64,000 nucleotides of DNA from CAVTJL01 sp963735065 (GCA_963735065.1 CAVTJL010000008.1:62001-126000), one strand, 5' to 3'; positions 40,654-48,848 are shown, numbered from the stretch's first letter. Program-made: numbers and translations. Notes: generated by a model not told the origin, from the letters alone.

Positions 40654-42312
40654 TCAGCTCAGCCCGAGCGAGGCGCGATAGAGCTTCTTTTGCAGATCGC
40701 GACCGTAGCGGTCGGTGATCTTCTCCCAGGCGTCCGCGATCTCCTTGAGCGCGTCGCCCGGCTTCTGCTGCCCGCCCAGCACGGCCGACACCCGCACATC
40801 CAGCTCGTGCCAGTATTCGGCGGCACCGGGGATGCGCAGATAGGTCTGCTGCAGCGGGTTGTCGAGGTTCTCGAAATAGGCGTTGGTGTAGGCCTTGACG
40901 TCGTCGGCGTTCCAGCCCTGCGCCTCGTATTGCTCGATCGTGGCCGAGCCGTGGGGCGGCAGGAACGCGTACTTCACGCCGGGCTGGACGCCGGTCCAGC
41001 CATGCGTGACATCGAAGAACTCGTTCTTGCGGTTCGCCATGAACGCCAGGAAGTCGTAGGCGGCCTCCTGGTTCTTGGAGCCGGCCGAGATGACGCCGTG
41101 CCAGCTGCCGCCGTTGGTGTTGCCGACCTGGTTGAGCTCGTAGTCCTGCCACTGCTTCTTGATCGGGTCGTAGGCCCGGGTGGTGCCGGGGATCGGCGCC
41201 GCACCCACGAGCCCCTGCACCTTCGAGCTCTTCGGGTCCTGCGCCAGGGTCGGCAGGTCGCCCCAGGTGGGCTCCATCACGGAGTTGCCGGCAAGGAACA
41301 GGTTCCAGCCCTGGCCGAGCGTCCAGCTCAGCATCTCGCGCGGGCCGTTGTTCATGAACTTCACATAGTCCTCGAGCGCCTGGAGATGGCCGTCCGAGGT
41401 GATCAACGGCTTCATCGTGTCGGGGTCGAACCAGAAGTTCTTGTTGTCCTTCGACACGACATAAGGGGCAGCCAGCGTCAGGAAATGAAAAAAGCCCTGC
41501 TCGTTGACCTTGGCGTGCAGCGCCAGGCCCCAGTCGGGCTTGCCGTCGCCGTTCCAGTCCCAGCCGGTGAAGAAGTCGGCGACGTCGTGCATCTCCTTCA
41601 TCGTCTTGGGCGGTGCCGGCAGATCATAGCCGTGCTTCGCCTTGAACTTCTCCTGGTTGCCGGGATCGGCCAGGACGTCCCTGCGGTAGTAGAGGCACTG
41701 TGCGTCGGCGTCGAACAGCACGCCGTACCACTTGCCTTCCCAGGTGTAGAGGCCCTCGATGGCCGGCAGGACCTCGCTGGTCTGCCAGTAAGGGAACTTC
41801 TTGTCCTTCAGCATCTCGTCGATCGAGATGATGTAAGGCGTCTCGGGCACGAAGTAGTCGCCGTAGAACCAGGCGCCGGTCTGGTAGATGTCGTACCTGT
41901 TGAGACCGGTCGAGAGATCGGTGAAGATCTGCTGGTGCAGCGTCTCGATCGGCACGGCCGCGACGTTGACGGTGGCGCCGGTCTGCTCGCCCCAGTGCTG
42001 GGCGTGCGCCTTGACCGCGTCGCCGACGGTCGCCTGGATCACCATCATGTTGAGCGTCATGCCCTGATAGGGCTTCTTCTTCAGGAACTCGACGCGCTCG
42101 GGCGTGATCGGGGACTCGTAGGGCGCCACGGGCGAGCTCTCGAGCAGCGAGCTGTCAGCCGCGAGCGCGCGCTGCACCCACGAGAGCGGCAGCGAGGCTC
42201 CGAGCCCCATCGCTCCCGCGGCCGCGAGCGACTGGCGGCGCGTCAGCCGCGCCGGCCCCGATGCGCCCCGCCGGGCGCCTGGGAATCGGGAATCGTCGTG
42301 GTCCTGGCTCAC
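40654..42312 (-). CDS. Tat-exported extracellular solute-binding protein of a sugar ABC transporter
   Basis: A 552-residue binding protein, longer than the usual 400-450. A Tat signal (LTRRQSLAAAGAMGLGAS, twin Arg at residues 25-26) leads to cleavage near LAAD. The mature protein has the two-lobe CUT1 pattern (WEGKWYGVLFDADAQCLYY, FLAGNSVMEPTWGD, NTNGGSWHGVISAGSKN, AAYDFLAFM). Tat export suggests folding or metal binding before export. The GTG start has GAGGAGG seven bases upstream. It is first in the operon with two permeases; the ligand is unknown. Confidence 0.9.
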   Translation of the reverse strand: MSQDHDDSRFPGARRGASGPARLTRRQSLAAAGAMGLGASLPLSWVQRALAADSSLLESSPVAPYESPITPERVEFLKKKPYQGMTLNMMVIQATVGDAVKAHAQHWGEQTGATVNVAAVPIETLHQQIFTDLSTGLNRYDIYQTGAWFYGDYFVPETPYIISIDEMLKDKKFPYWQTSEVLPAIEGLYTWEGKWYGVLFDADAQCLYYRRDVLADPGNQEKFKAKHGYDLPAPPKTMKEMHDVADFFTGWDWNGDGKPDWGLALHAKVNEQGFFHFLTLAAPYVVSKDNKNFWFDPDTMKPLITSDGHLQALEDYVKFMNNGPREMLSWTLGQGWNLFLAGNSVMEPTWGDLPTLAQDPKSSKVQGLVGAAPIPGTTRAYDPIKKQWQDYELNQVGNTNGGSWHGVISAGSKNQEAAYDFLAFMANRKNEFFDVTHGWTGVQPGVKYAFLPPHGSATIEQYEAQGWNADDVKAYTNAYFENLDNPLQQTYLRIPGAAEYWHELDVRVSAVLGGQQKPGDALKEIADAWEKITDRYGRDLQKKLYRASLGLS

Positions 42313-42354
42313 GTCCGTGCCTCCTCTTCTGATCAGCCCCAACGGATCGCCTGC

Positions 42355-42426
42355 AGCGGCATTGGTGCCGCTCGGATCAGCGTCCGTCGTTGGTGATCAC
42401 TTTAGACCGATTGCTGCGGACTTCAA
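42355..42426 (-). promoter_or_regulatory. promoter and leader hairpin of the sugar ABC operon
   Basis: Reading leftward, TTGAAG (42426-42421) and TAAAGT (42404-42399) are 16 bases apart, a plausible sigma-70-type promoter. The perfect palindrome GTGATCAC (42393-42400) overlaps the -10 and could be an operator. Further down, AGCGGCA/TGCCGCT (42355-42372) forms a 7-bp hairpin with loop TTGG in the leader. Confidence 0.45.
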
Positions 42427-42491
42427 ATGCCGAGGGATCCGGGTCGCCGTCCCGCCTTGACGTCGGTGGCGTCCGGTGATGCCCGGCCGGC

Positions 42492-43076
42492 TCAGTCGTG
42501 CTCGAGCTCGATGTCCCAATAGAGATAGTCGCGCCAGCTCTCGTGCAGATAGTTGGGCGGGAAGGCGCGGCCGTTCTGGCGCAGCTGATGCGAGGTCGGC
42601 GTGAAGGGGCGCGTCATCGGATGCATGCCGCATTCCTGGGGCAGCCTGCTGCCCTTCCTGAGGTTGCAGCGGTTGCAGGCGGTGACGATGTTCGTCCAGC
42701 AGGTGCGGCCGCCACGCGAGCGGGGAACGAGATGGTCGAAGGTGAGATCGTGGGTCGGGAAGGAGCCGTGGCAGTACTGGCAGGCGAAGCGGTCGCGCAG
42801 GAAGAGGTTGAACCGCGTGAAGGGCGGCTGGCGCGACTGGGGGATGTACTCCTTGAGCGCCACCACGCTCGGCAGCCGCTGCTCGTGGCCCGGCGAATGG
42901 ATCACGCGATCGTAGAAGGAGACGATGGCGACGCGCTCGAGGAAGATCGCCTTGATCGTCTCCTGCCAGTTCCACACCGACAGAGGGAAGTAGCTGAGCG
43001 GCTGGTAGTCCGCGTTCAACACAAGGGCCGGACAGGCGGAGAGGGGGAGTGTGCTCGCGTCCGGCCGCGCCATCAT
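42492..43076 (-). CDS. HNH endonuclease-family protein
   Basis: A 194-residue protein. The first half is the conserved partner domain of this chromosomal family (PALVLNADYQPLSYFPLSVW, KAIFLERVAIVSFYD). The HNH nuclease part has CQYCHGSF, LTFDHLVPRSRGGRTCW and ACNRCNLRKGSRL, so all zinc cysteines and the catalytic His are present. The end PPNYLHESWRDYLYWDIELE is characteristic. The start is uncertain: the double ATG at 43076/43073 fits related proteins but has no good ribosome site. A short upstream frame ends exactly there. This is a housekeeping-type gene without a restriction partner. Confidence 0.88.
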   Translation of the reverse strand: MMARPDASTLPLSACPALVLNADYQPLSYFPLSVWNWQETIKAIFLERVAIVSFYDRVIHSPGHEQRLPSVVALKEYIPQSRQPPFTRFNLFLRDRFACQYCHGSFPTHDLTFDHLVPRSRGGRTCWTNIVTACNRCNLRKGSRLPQECGMHPMTRPFTPTSHQLRQNGRAFPPNYLHESWRDYLYWDIELEHD

Positions 43077-43123
43077 GATGGCGTACTTGCTCTGGTCGTC
43101 GAGTTTGGTTGCCGCAAGGGCAT
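43073..43123 (-). CDS. possible 16-codon leader peptide ahead of the HNH gene
   Basis: An ATG at 43123, or a TTG two codons later with AGGAG eight bases before it, opens a short frame reading MPLRQPNSTTRASTPS. Its TGA lies inside the ATGATG at the HNH start. The HNH gene has no ribosome site of its own, so re-initiation after this frame would explain its translation. A frameshift joining the two is the alternative. Confidence 0.35.
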   Translation of the reverse strand: MPLRQPNSTTRASTPS

Positions 43124-43366
43124 CTCTCCTCGGCAGCCCGCCACCCCCTCCGGGTAACGACGTTGAGCTAGCGCAACAGTATGATCGTTGCAAGACAGGT
43201 CCCGAGGCGGGCAGGCCCTGGCAGATGTGTCCGACCGGTCGTAGGAGGAGGAGCGATGCAAGGAGGAGAGCGCCGATGGCCGGCCTAGGCGGCTACCGGG
43301 AATCGGACACGCTCAGCCGCCGGCGGCTTTTCGGGGGCCTCGGGCAGCTGGATCTGGGCGGCCCCG

Positions 43367-44368
43367 ATGCCGTCGATCTGCCGGATCCAGGGCCTGCGCG
43401 AGCGTCCGTGGGTCGATCCGGAAGGGGGCTTCCGGAATCCGCCGGGCTCGCCTTTGCCGGCCGGCGAGCCTGCCGAGTGGCGCGCCTTCATCTGGCGTCA
43501 GCTCCTGGGCCGCGAGCGGGCGCCGGAGCTTCCCGCGGGCCATGTGCTGCCCGAGAGCGAGGTGCTGGCGCAGCTGGCGGCGCTGGACGGGCGCGACAGC
43601 GTCACTTGGCTCGGCCATGCCTGCTATCTGATCCGGCTCGGCGGGCGGACGCTGATCACCGACCCGTTCCTCGGCACCTACGCCTCGCCGATCTGGGGCA
43701 TCGGGCCGCGGCGCTTCTCGCCGCCGGGCCTGCGGGCCGACCGCCTGCCGCCGATCGACCTCGTGCTCCTGTCCCACAATCACTACGACCATCTGGATCG
43801 CCCGAGCCTTCGAACGATCAGCGCCCGCCACTGGCCGACGCTGGTCACGGCCCTGGGTGTCGGCCGCTATGTCGAGCGGCGAGGCTTCCGGCAGGTGCAC
43901 GAGCTCGACTGGTACCAGCCGGTGACCGTGGGCGATCTCGAGATCACCGGCATGCCGGCGATCCATTTCAGCAAGCGTGGGCTCAGGGACCGCAACGCCT
44001 CGCTCTGGTGCGGCTTTCGTGTCAGCGACGGACGGCGCGCCATCCATTTCACCGGCGACACCGCCTACGGGGATATCTTCGGCGAGATCCGCCGGCGCCA
44101 CGAGCCGCCCGATCTGGCGCTCGTCCCCATCGGCGCCTACGACCCCCGCCCACTGATGCAGGGCTCGCACTGCACGCCCGAGGAGGCGGTCTGGATCGGC
44201 CGTGAGCTCGAGGCACCCCGGATCGCGGCGATGCATTGGGGCACGATCCGTCTCACCGACGAGCCCCCCTTCGAGCCGCCTGAGCGGTTTCGCGCGGCGG
44301 CGCTGGCCGGGGGCTATGGCGAGAGCGACGCGCTGGTGCCGGCGATCGGCCAGACGATCCCGCTCTAG
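43367..44368 (+). CDS. MBL-fold metallo-hydrolase, NAPE-PLD/UlaG-like
   Basis: A 333-residue metallo-beta-lactamase-fold hydrolase. Metal ligands are visible in SHNHYDHLDRPSL (HxHxDH), MPAIHFSKRG, HFTGDTAYG and AMHWGTI. EGGFRNPPGSP near the start and VTWLGHACYLIRLGGRTLIT are typical of the N-acyl-phosphatidylethanolamine phospholipase D-like branch. The ATG at 43367 has a poor ribosome site. An ATG at 43276 with a strong AGGAGGAGAG lies in the neighbouring frame and would join after removal of one base, so the N-terminus is doubtful. The substrate in bacteria is unknown. Confidence 0.86.
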   Translation: MPSICRIQGLRERPWVDPEGGFRNPPGSPLPAGEPAEWRAFIWRQLLGRERAPELPAGHVLPESEVLAQLAALDGRDSVTWLGHACYLIRLGGRTLITDPFLGTYASPIWGIGPRRFSPPGLRADRLPPIDLVLLSHNHYDHLDRPSLRTISARHWPTLVTALGVGRYVERRGFRQVHELDWYQPVTVGDLEITGMPAIHFSKRGLRDRNASLWCGFRVSDGRRAIHFTGDTAYGDIFGEIRRRHEPPDLALVPIGAYDPRPLMQGSHCTPEEAVWIGRELEAPRIAAMHWGTIRLTDEPPFEPPERFRAAALAGGYGESDALVPAIGQTIPL

Positions 44369-44383
44369 CCGGACGATCCGGCC

Positions 44384-44845
44384 TCAGGAGGAGCGTTGCG
44401 CCAGACGCTGCCGCGCCCGCTCACGCGCCTCGGCGCTGTCCCCGTCGCTCACATAGAGGAGGCCGGCGACCCGGCGCATCAGCGAGGCCTCGAAATCGTC
44501 GATGCGGCCGTCCGCGAGGACGACCTCCCACAGCATCTCGACGATCTCCATGCGGCCTTGCGCGTCGTAGGCCTGCTTCAGCACATTGGTGAAGCCGTGC
44601 CACTCGACGGCGTCCCTGGCCTCGGTCTCGGCGCGCTCGAGAAGGGCCGAGGCCACGGCGTCCCCGAGCCCGAAGCGCTGGGCGAGCAGGCCTCTGACCT
44701 GCGCGCGCTCGGCCTGGCCGAACTCGCCGTCCGTCAGGCCGGCCTCGACCAGCAGGGCCGCGGCTGCGATATGGTGTCGCTCGAAGCGTGGCCCCGTGGG
44801 GCTCGGGCTCGCCTGGCCCAGAAGGCGCTCGAAAAAATCCAGCAT
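44384..44845 (-). CDS. TerB-family protein
   Basis: A 153-residue all-helical protein of the tellurite-resistance TerB fold: HHIAAAALLVEAGLTDGEF in the first half and EMLWEVVLADGRIDDFEASL in the second form the internal repeat with its acidic metal-site residues. Single-domain TerB proteins like this are widespread and not in themselves evidence of tellurite resistance. It is convergent with the metallo-hydrolase and lies 52 bases after apaG on the same strand. Confidence 0.87.
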   Translation of the reverse strand: MLDFFERLLGQASPSPTGPRFERHHIAAAALLVEAGLTDGEFGQAERAQVRGLLAQRFGLGDAVASALLERAETEARDAVEWHGFTNVLKQAYDAQGRMEIVEMLWEVVLADGRIDDFEASLMRRVAGLLYVSDGDSAEARERARQRLAQRSS

Positions 44846-44897
44846 GATGGGCTATCTCGGCCACGCAGGCTGCCGGGTCAAGCCTGGGGCCTCCGTC

Positions 44898-45290
44898 TCA
44901 GTTGAGGGCGCCCCTGGCCTCGGGCGCATCGAGCGAGAAGGCAGGGATCGCCACCTCGAACTGATCGCCCGAGCCCGACACCATGTGATAGCTGCCCACC
45001 ATGATGCCCGAGGGCGTGCCGAGCGGCGCACCGCTGGCATAGGCGAACTGGCGGCCCGGCTCGATCACCGGCTGCTCGCCCACCACGCCGTCGCCCTTGA
45101 CCTCGTGGAGCCGGCCGCGGGCGTCGGTGATCCGCCAATGGCGCGCGAGCAGCTGCACGGCCTCGCCACCCTGGTTCTCGATGGTCACCTTGTAGCCGAA
45201 TACCCAGCGATCCTTCTCCGGCTCCGACTGCTCTGCCAGGTAGAAGGGCTCGACGGAGACGCGAATCGAATGGGTCGTCGTTGTGTACAT
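44898..45290 (-). CDS. apaG: ApaG-like protein
   Basis: A 130-residue fibronectin-III-like beta protein, full family length. Landmarks are VFGYKVTIENQGGEAVQLLA, RHWRITDARGRLHEVKGDGV, VGEQPVIEPGRQFAYASG and GSYHMVSGSGDQFEVAIPAF. ApaG is linked to Co2+/Mg2+ homeostasis and Ap4A turnover in enterobacteria, and its exact biochemistry is unclear. It is divergent from hemA, with a 14-bp palindrome 16 bases before its start codon. Confidence 0.94.
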   Translation of the reverse strand: MYTTTTHSIRVSVEPFYLAEQSEPEKDRWVFGYKVTIENQGGEAVQLLARHWRITDARGRLHEVKGDGVVGEQPVIEPGRQFAYASGAPLGTPSGIMVGSYHMVSGSGDQFEVAIPAFSLDAPEARGALN

Positions 45291-45305
45291 GACGAGGTGA
45301 ACTAT

Positions 45306-45319
45306 GGTGAGCGCTCACC
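45306..45319. promoter_or_regulatory. 14-bp palindrome between apaG and hemA
   Basis: GGTGAGCGCTCACC is a perfect palindrome lying 16 bases upstream of the apaG start, in the 200-base divergent region. Its size and symmetry suit an operator for a dimeric regulator acting on apaG, hemA or both. I do not recognise it as a known box. Confidence 0.4.
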
Positions 45320-45417
45320 CGTCTGTCCACTCCTCCAGCGGGCAGCAATGACAGGGGAGGGCCGCTGGGACAGGGGGGCGCCGCTGGCGTCGTGGCCCAG
45401 CTGCGGCGTTTGGCGGG

Positions 45418-45445
45418 TTGATCTGGCGTGACGGCGGCGTAGGCT
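45418..45445 (+). promoter_or_regulatory. candidate hemA promoter
   Basis: TTGATC (45418-45423) and TAGGCT (45440-45445) are 16 bases apart, and the second hexamer resembles the TAGGTT of the strong atp promoter. Transcription would start about 38 bases before the hemA GTG. Confidence 0.4.
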
Positions 45446-45489
45446 TTGCGGTCACGAAGCAGAGCGGGCCTAGTCGAGGAGGAAGGGGC

Positions 45490-46701
45490 GTGGAGTACGA
45501 AGCGAGGTTCGAGGCCGCCGTGACCAAGGTCCGGGCCGAGGGACGCTACCGTGTCTTCGCCGACCTCGCCCGACGCGTCGGCGCCTTCCCGACAGCGCTT
45601 CATCACGCGACCGAGGGCCCCCGCGAGGTCACGGTCTGGTGCTCGAACGACTATCTGGGCATGGGCCAGCACCCGGTCGTGGTCGACGGTGCCGTCGAGG
45701 CGCTGCGCCAGTACGGCGCCGGCGCCGGCGGAACCCGCAACATCTCCGGGACCACGCACCTCCACGTGCTGCTCGAGCGCGAGCTGGCCGATCTTCACGG
45801 CACCGAGGCGGCGCTCGTCATGACCTCGGGCTTCGTCGCCAACGAGGCGGCGATCAGCACGCTGGCACGCCTGCTGCCCGACTGCCTGATCCTCTCCGAC
45901 GCCCTCAACCACGCCTCGATGATCGCGGGCATCCGCAGCTCGGGCTGCGAGAAGGTGGTCTTCCGCCACAACGACCTCGATCATCTCGAGCAGCTGCTGC
46001 GCGCCCAGCCGGCAGGACGGCCCAAGCTCGTGGCCTTCGAGAGCGTCTACTCGATGGACGGCGATTTCGGGCCGATCCGGGAGATCTGCGATCTCGCCGA
46101 CCGCTATGGCGCCATGACCTACCTGGACGAGGTCCACGCCGTCGGCATGTATGGCGCGCATGGTGCCGGCGTGGCCGAGCGCGACGGGGTCATGGATCGC
46201 CTCACCGTCATCCAGGGCACGCTCGCCAAGGCCTATGGCTGCATGGGCGGCTACATCGCGGGCTCGGCCGCCCTGATCGACGCCGTGCGCTGCCATGCCC
46301 CGGGCTTCATCTTCACGAGCTCGCTCGCCCCGGCCGTCGTCGGCGGCGCCCTGGCCTCCGTGCGTCATCTGAAGACCAGCTCCATCGAGCGGCAGGCGCA
46401 TCAGGAGCGCGCCGCGACCTTGAAGCTGCGCCTGCGCGAGGCGGGATTGCCGGTGATGGACTCGCCCTCGCACATCGTCCCGGTGCTCGTCGGCGATGCG
46501 GTGCGCTGCAAGCACGCCTCGGACCTGTTGATGGACGAGTTCGGCATCTACATCCAGCCGATCAACTACCCGACCGTGCCGAGGGGCACCGAGCGCCTCC
46601 GCATCACGCCGTCGCCGCTCCATACCGACGCGCTGATGGACCAGCTGGTCGAGGCGCTGGTGGAGGTCTGGGGCCGGCTCGAGATCCGCAAGGCCGCCTG
46701 A
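45490..46701 (+). CDS. hemA: 5-aminolevulinate synthase
   Basis: A 403-residue PLP enzyme that condenses glycine and succinyl-CoA to 5-aminolevulinate, the first step of haem synthesis by the Shemin route used in alphaproteobacteria. The start EYEARFEAAVTKVRAEGRYR is the family N-terminus, and WCSNDYLGMGQHP, GAGAGGTRNISGTTH, VYSMDGDFGPI and the PLP lysine in GTLAKAYGCMGGY (about residue 247) are all intact. The GTG start follows AGGAGGAAGG. Its stop abuts the convergent VOC gene stop with no spacing. It is not clustered with other haem genes. Confidence 0.97.
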   Translation: MEYEARFEAAVTKVRAEGRYRVFADLARRVGAFPTALHHATEGPREVTVWCSNDYLGMGQHPVVVDGAVEALRQYGAGAGGTRNISGTTHLHVLLERELADLHGTEAALVMTSGFVANEAAISTLARLLPDCLILSDALNHASMIAGIRSSGCEKVVFRHNDLDHLEQLLRAQPAGRPKLVAFESVYSMDGDFGPIREICDLADRYGAMTYLDEVHAVGMYGAHGAGVAERDGVMDRLTVIQGTLAKAYGCMGGYIAGSAALIDAVRCHAPGFIFTSSLAPAVVGGALASVRHLKTSSIERQAHQERAATLKLRLREAGLPVMDSPSHIVPVLVGDAVRCKHASDLLMDEFGIYIQPINYPTVPRGTERLRITPSPLHTDALMDQLVEALVEVWGRLEIRKAA

Positions 46702-47082
46702 TCAGACGGGGCAGCTGATCTCGATCAGGTTGCCGTCGGGGTCCCTGAAGTAGAGCGAGTCGATGGGGCCCGTGGCGCCCGTGCGCCGCACCGGGCCCTC
46801 GATCACGGGAAAGCCCAGCCCGTCCATGCGCACCTGAACCGCGGCCAGCGGCTCGTCGGACAGGAAGCAGAGATCGGCGGAGCCCGGGGTAGGGTGGGCG
46901 GCCTTCGGCTCGAACTCGCGGCCCGCATAGTGAAGGTTGATCTTCTGGCGGCCGAAGCCCAGCGCGTGGCGCCCCTTGCCGAAGACGATCCAGGTCATGC
47001 CCAGCCCGTCGACATAGAAGCGCCGGGTGGCCTCCTCCTCGGCCACCGTCAGGACGAGATGGTCGAGGCCGGTGATGGTCAT
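46702..47082 (-). CDS. VOC-family (glyoxalase/bleomycin-resistance fold) protein
   Basis: A 126-residue single-module vicinal-oxygen-chelate protein. ITGLDHLVLTVAEEEATRRF supplies the first metal His, FGRQKINLHYAG a central strand, and YFRDPDGNLIEISCPV the C-terminal metal Glu. The family includes fosfomycin-type enzymes, dioxygenases and lyases, and nothing here selects among them. It sits four bases after the small metallopeptidase gene. Confidence 0.88.
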   Translation of the reverse strand: MTITGLDHLVLTVAEEEATRRFYVDGLGMTWIVFGKGRHALGFGRQKINLHYAGREFEPKAAHPTPGSADLCFLSDEPLAAVQVRMDGLGFPVIEGPVRRTGATGPIDSLYFRDPDGNLIEISCPV

Positions 47083-47086
47083 GCGA

Positions 47087-47524
47087 TCAGCTCTCCCCCT
47101 CCGGCAGCCTGCCTTCCATGCGCAGCACCTCCTCCTCGCTCATCCCTAGATGATGGCCGATCTCGTGCGTCAGCACGTCGAAGACGACGTCGGCCAGCTC
47201 GATGCCGCGCTCTGCCCACTCGAAGAGGATGGGCATGCGGAAGAGAAAGATCATCTCCGGCTCGGACGGGGGAACCTGCATCCGGCTCCGCTCGCCGATC
47301 GGGACGCCGTGATAGAGGCCGGTGAGCTCGAGCGCATCGTCGATGCCGAGCTCGTCGAGGAGCGCATCCTCCGGCCAGTCCTGGACGCGGATCGGGACGT
47401 CGCCCACGAGCTTGCGCAAGGCGGCCGGAAGCTCGCCCAGCACCGCCTCGCCGATCGCCGCGATGTCGTCGAGGGAGGGCGGCTTCGCGGTGCCGCAGCT
47501 GGGGGAGGCGTCCTGATGCGGCAT
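47087..47524 (-). CDS. small metallopeptidase, zincin-like (minimal MMP-like fold)
   Basis: A 145-residue protein with THEIGHHLGMSEEE, the HExxHxxGxx zinc-binding signature of the short alphaproteobacterial metallopeptidase family (DUF1025). LTGLYHGVPIGER and PPSEPEMIFLFRMPIL are further family landmarks. It is usually cytoplasmic, with no signal peptide, and its substrates are unknown. The ATG beginning MPHQDASPS was preferred to an upstream one because the extra 41 codons overlap the terminator-proximal spacer. Confidence 0.87.
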   Translation of the reverse strand: MPHQDASPSCGTAKPPSLDDIAAIGEAVLGELPAALRKLVGDVPIRVQDWPEDALLDELGIDDALELTGLYHGVPIGERSRMQVPPSEPEMIFLFRMPILFEWAERGIELADVVFDVLTHEIGHHLGMSEEEVLRMEGRLPEGES

Positions 47525-47628
47525 GGCGGCGTCCGACCGTCGTCCTCTAGGGATGTTGGCGCGAGGATGGCCCATCGGCGAGGCAGGCTCAATCCACGCC
47601 GTGAGGATGGCCGCACGGGCGTGCCGCC

Positions 47629-47656
47629 AAAAAGAAAGGCGGCCCAAAGGGCCGCC
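47629..47656 (-). terminator. intrinsic terminator of the atp F0 operon
   Basis: On the minus strand GGCGGCCC, loop TTT, GGGCCGCC is followed at once by TTTCTTTTT. A perfect 8-bp GC stem plus T tract, 27 bases after the atpF stop, is a textbook Rho-independent terminator and the only one of that quality in the window. Confidence 0.93.
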
Positions 47657-47682
47657 CTGTCGTCGAAAAGCTCAGGGTCGGG

Positions 47683-48159
47683 TCAGGAAGCGAGCCTGCG
47701 GCCCACCTCCTCGATCGCGCTCTGGGTGACCCGCTGGGCGTTCTCGCCCGTGAGCTGCTCGGTGAGGACGAGCCGCGTGCCGCGGACGGCGAGCTCGGCC
47801 GCGCGTGCCCTGACCTCGCTCAGCGCACGCGCCTCCTCCTGGGCGATCCGGTCCAGCGCCTGCTGGGTGCGCCGCTCGGTCATCTCGACCATGTCGGCGC
47901 GCAGCTTGGCCTCGAGGCGCCGGCGCTCGTTCTCCGCCCGCTCGAGGATCTCCTTGGCCAGCCCTTCGCCTTCATGCAGCTGGCGCTGGTAGCGCGCGAC
48001 CAGGGCCTTGGCCTCCTCGTGAAGGCGCTGCGCCTCGTCGAGGTTCTGCCTGATGCTGTCCGCCCTGCCGTCGAGCATCGAGGTGACGGCCTTGCCGACC
48101 GGGCGCCAGAGGAGAGCCACGGTGATCAGGAAGGCGATGACGAGAATGACGTCGATCAC
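47683..48159 (-). CDS. atpF: ATP synthase F0 subunit b
   Basis: A 158-residue peripheral stalk subunit: one N-terminal span (VILVIAFLITVALLW) and a long charged helix from about residue 30 to the end that dimerises and reaches F1. Its start overlaps the b' stop (ATGA). In this bacterial group b and b' form a heterodimer. Last gene of the F0 operon; the F1 genes are not in the window. Confidence 0.94.
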   Translation of the reverse strand: MIDVILVIAFLITVALLWRPVGKAVTSMLDGRADSIRQNLDEAQRLHEEAKALVARYQRQLHEGEGLAKEILERAENERRRLEAKLRADMVEMTERRTQQALDRIAQEEARALSEVRARAAELAVRGTRLVLTEQLTGENAQRVTQSAIEEVGRRLAS

Positions 48160-48779
48160 GATGCCATGTCTCCGTGGGCCCGGGCGACCGCCGAGCGTGC
48201 CGCTTCCTCGCTGACCTCGATGCCGACGAGACGCTTGGCGGCTGCCTGGATCGTCTCGACCGCAACGTCGGTCACCTGCGCCAGCGCCGAGCGCTTGGCT
48301 TCCGTGATCCGCTGCTCGGCGTCGTGCACCTTGGTGGCGAGCTCGGCGTCGAGCTTCTCCTGCTGCGCTGCCAGATCGGCGGACAGCCGGTCCTGCGCCT
48401 GCTTGATCTCCCGCTGGGCGTCGAGGTGGGCGCTGGCGACCACGTCCTCGTAGCGCTTCAGCGCCTCCTCGGCCTCGGCACGAAGCTCCGCCGCACGGTC
48501 GAGATCGGCGGTGATCCGGCTCTGCCGGGTCTCCAGGATCTCGGCGATGCGCGGCAGGCCCCGCCGCACGAGCAGGTAGTAGAGCGTGCCGAAGGCGACG
48601 ATGAGCCAGAAGATCTGGCTCGCATAGGTGGTGACGTCGAACTGCGGCAGGCCGCCACCCGTCTCCTCCTCGGCCGCCAGGGCGGGCCCGGCAAGCGCCA
48701 GAACCGAGACGGCGGCGAGGGTGGCGGGTGGCACCAGCGCACGCCAGCCGGGGGGTGATCCCAAGGCGAGCCGTCGCAT
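48156..48779 (-). CDS. atpF': ATP synthase F0 subunit b'
   Basis: A 207-residue second stalk subunit, typical of alphaproteobacteria and phototrophs. A signal-like segment (ATLAAVSVLALAGPALA) precedes GGLPQFDVTTYASQIFWLIV, the conserved b' membrane anchor, and a coiled coil (AEEALKRYEDVVASAHLDAQ) fills the rest. The start has GAAGGAG eight bases upstream; another ATG eight codons earlier is possible. It lies between atpE and atpF as in related operons. Confidence 0.93.
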   Translation of the reverse strand: MRRLALGSPPGWRALVPPATLAAVSVLALAGPALAAEEETGGGLPQFDVTTYASQIFWLIVAFGTLYYLLVRRGLPRIAEILETRQSRITADLDRAAELRAEAEEALKRYEDVVASAHLDAQREIKQAQDRLSADLAAQQEKLDAELATKVHDAEQRITEAKRSALAQVTDVAVETIQAAAKRLVGIEVSEEAARSAVARAHGDMAS

Positions 48780-48848
48780 GACCGGGGCTCCTTCTCCACG
48801 CATCGCTGTCAGATCCGGGCGGGCGCCGGATGGCGCCCTAACCACGCC

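Noticed and set aside
39622..42396. A 924-codon open frame opposite the sugar ABC operon
   Set aside because: It mirrors the real minus-strand genes and has no domain, only charge-rich low-complexity sequence. Long antisense frames are expected at this GC content.
42492..43076. Restriction or homing endonuclease system from the HNH protein
   Set aside because: There is no methyltransferase, intron or mobile context. The protein belongs to a widespread chromosomal family.
44384..44845. Tellurite-resistance island around terB
   Set aside because: Only a single-domain TerB protein is present, with no terC, terD or terZ and with housekeeping neighbours.
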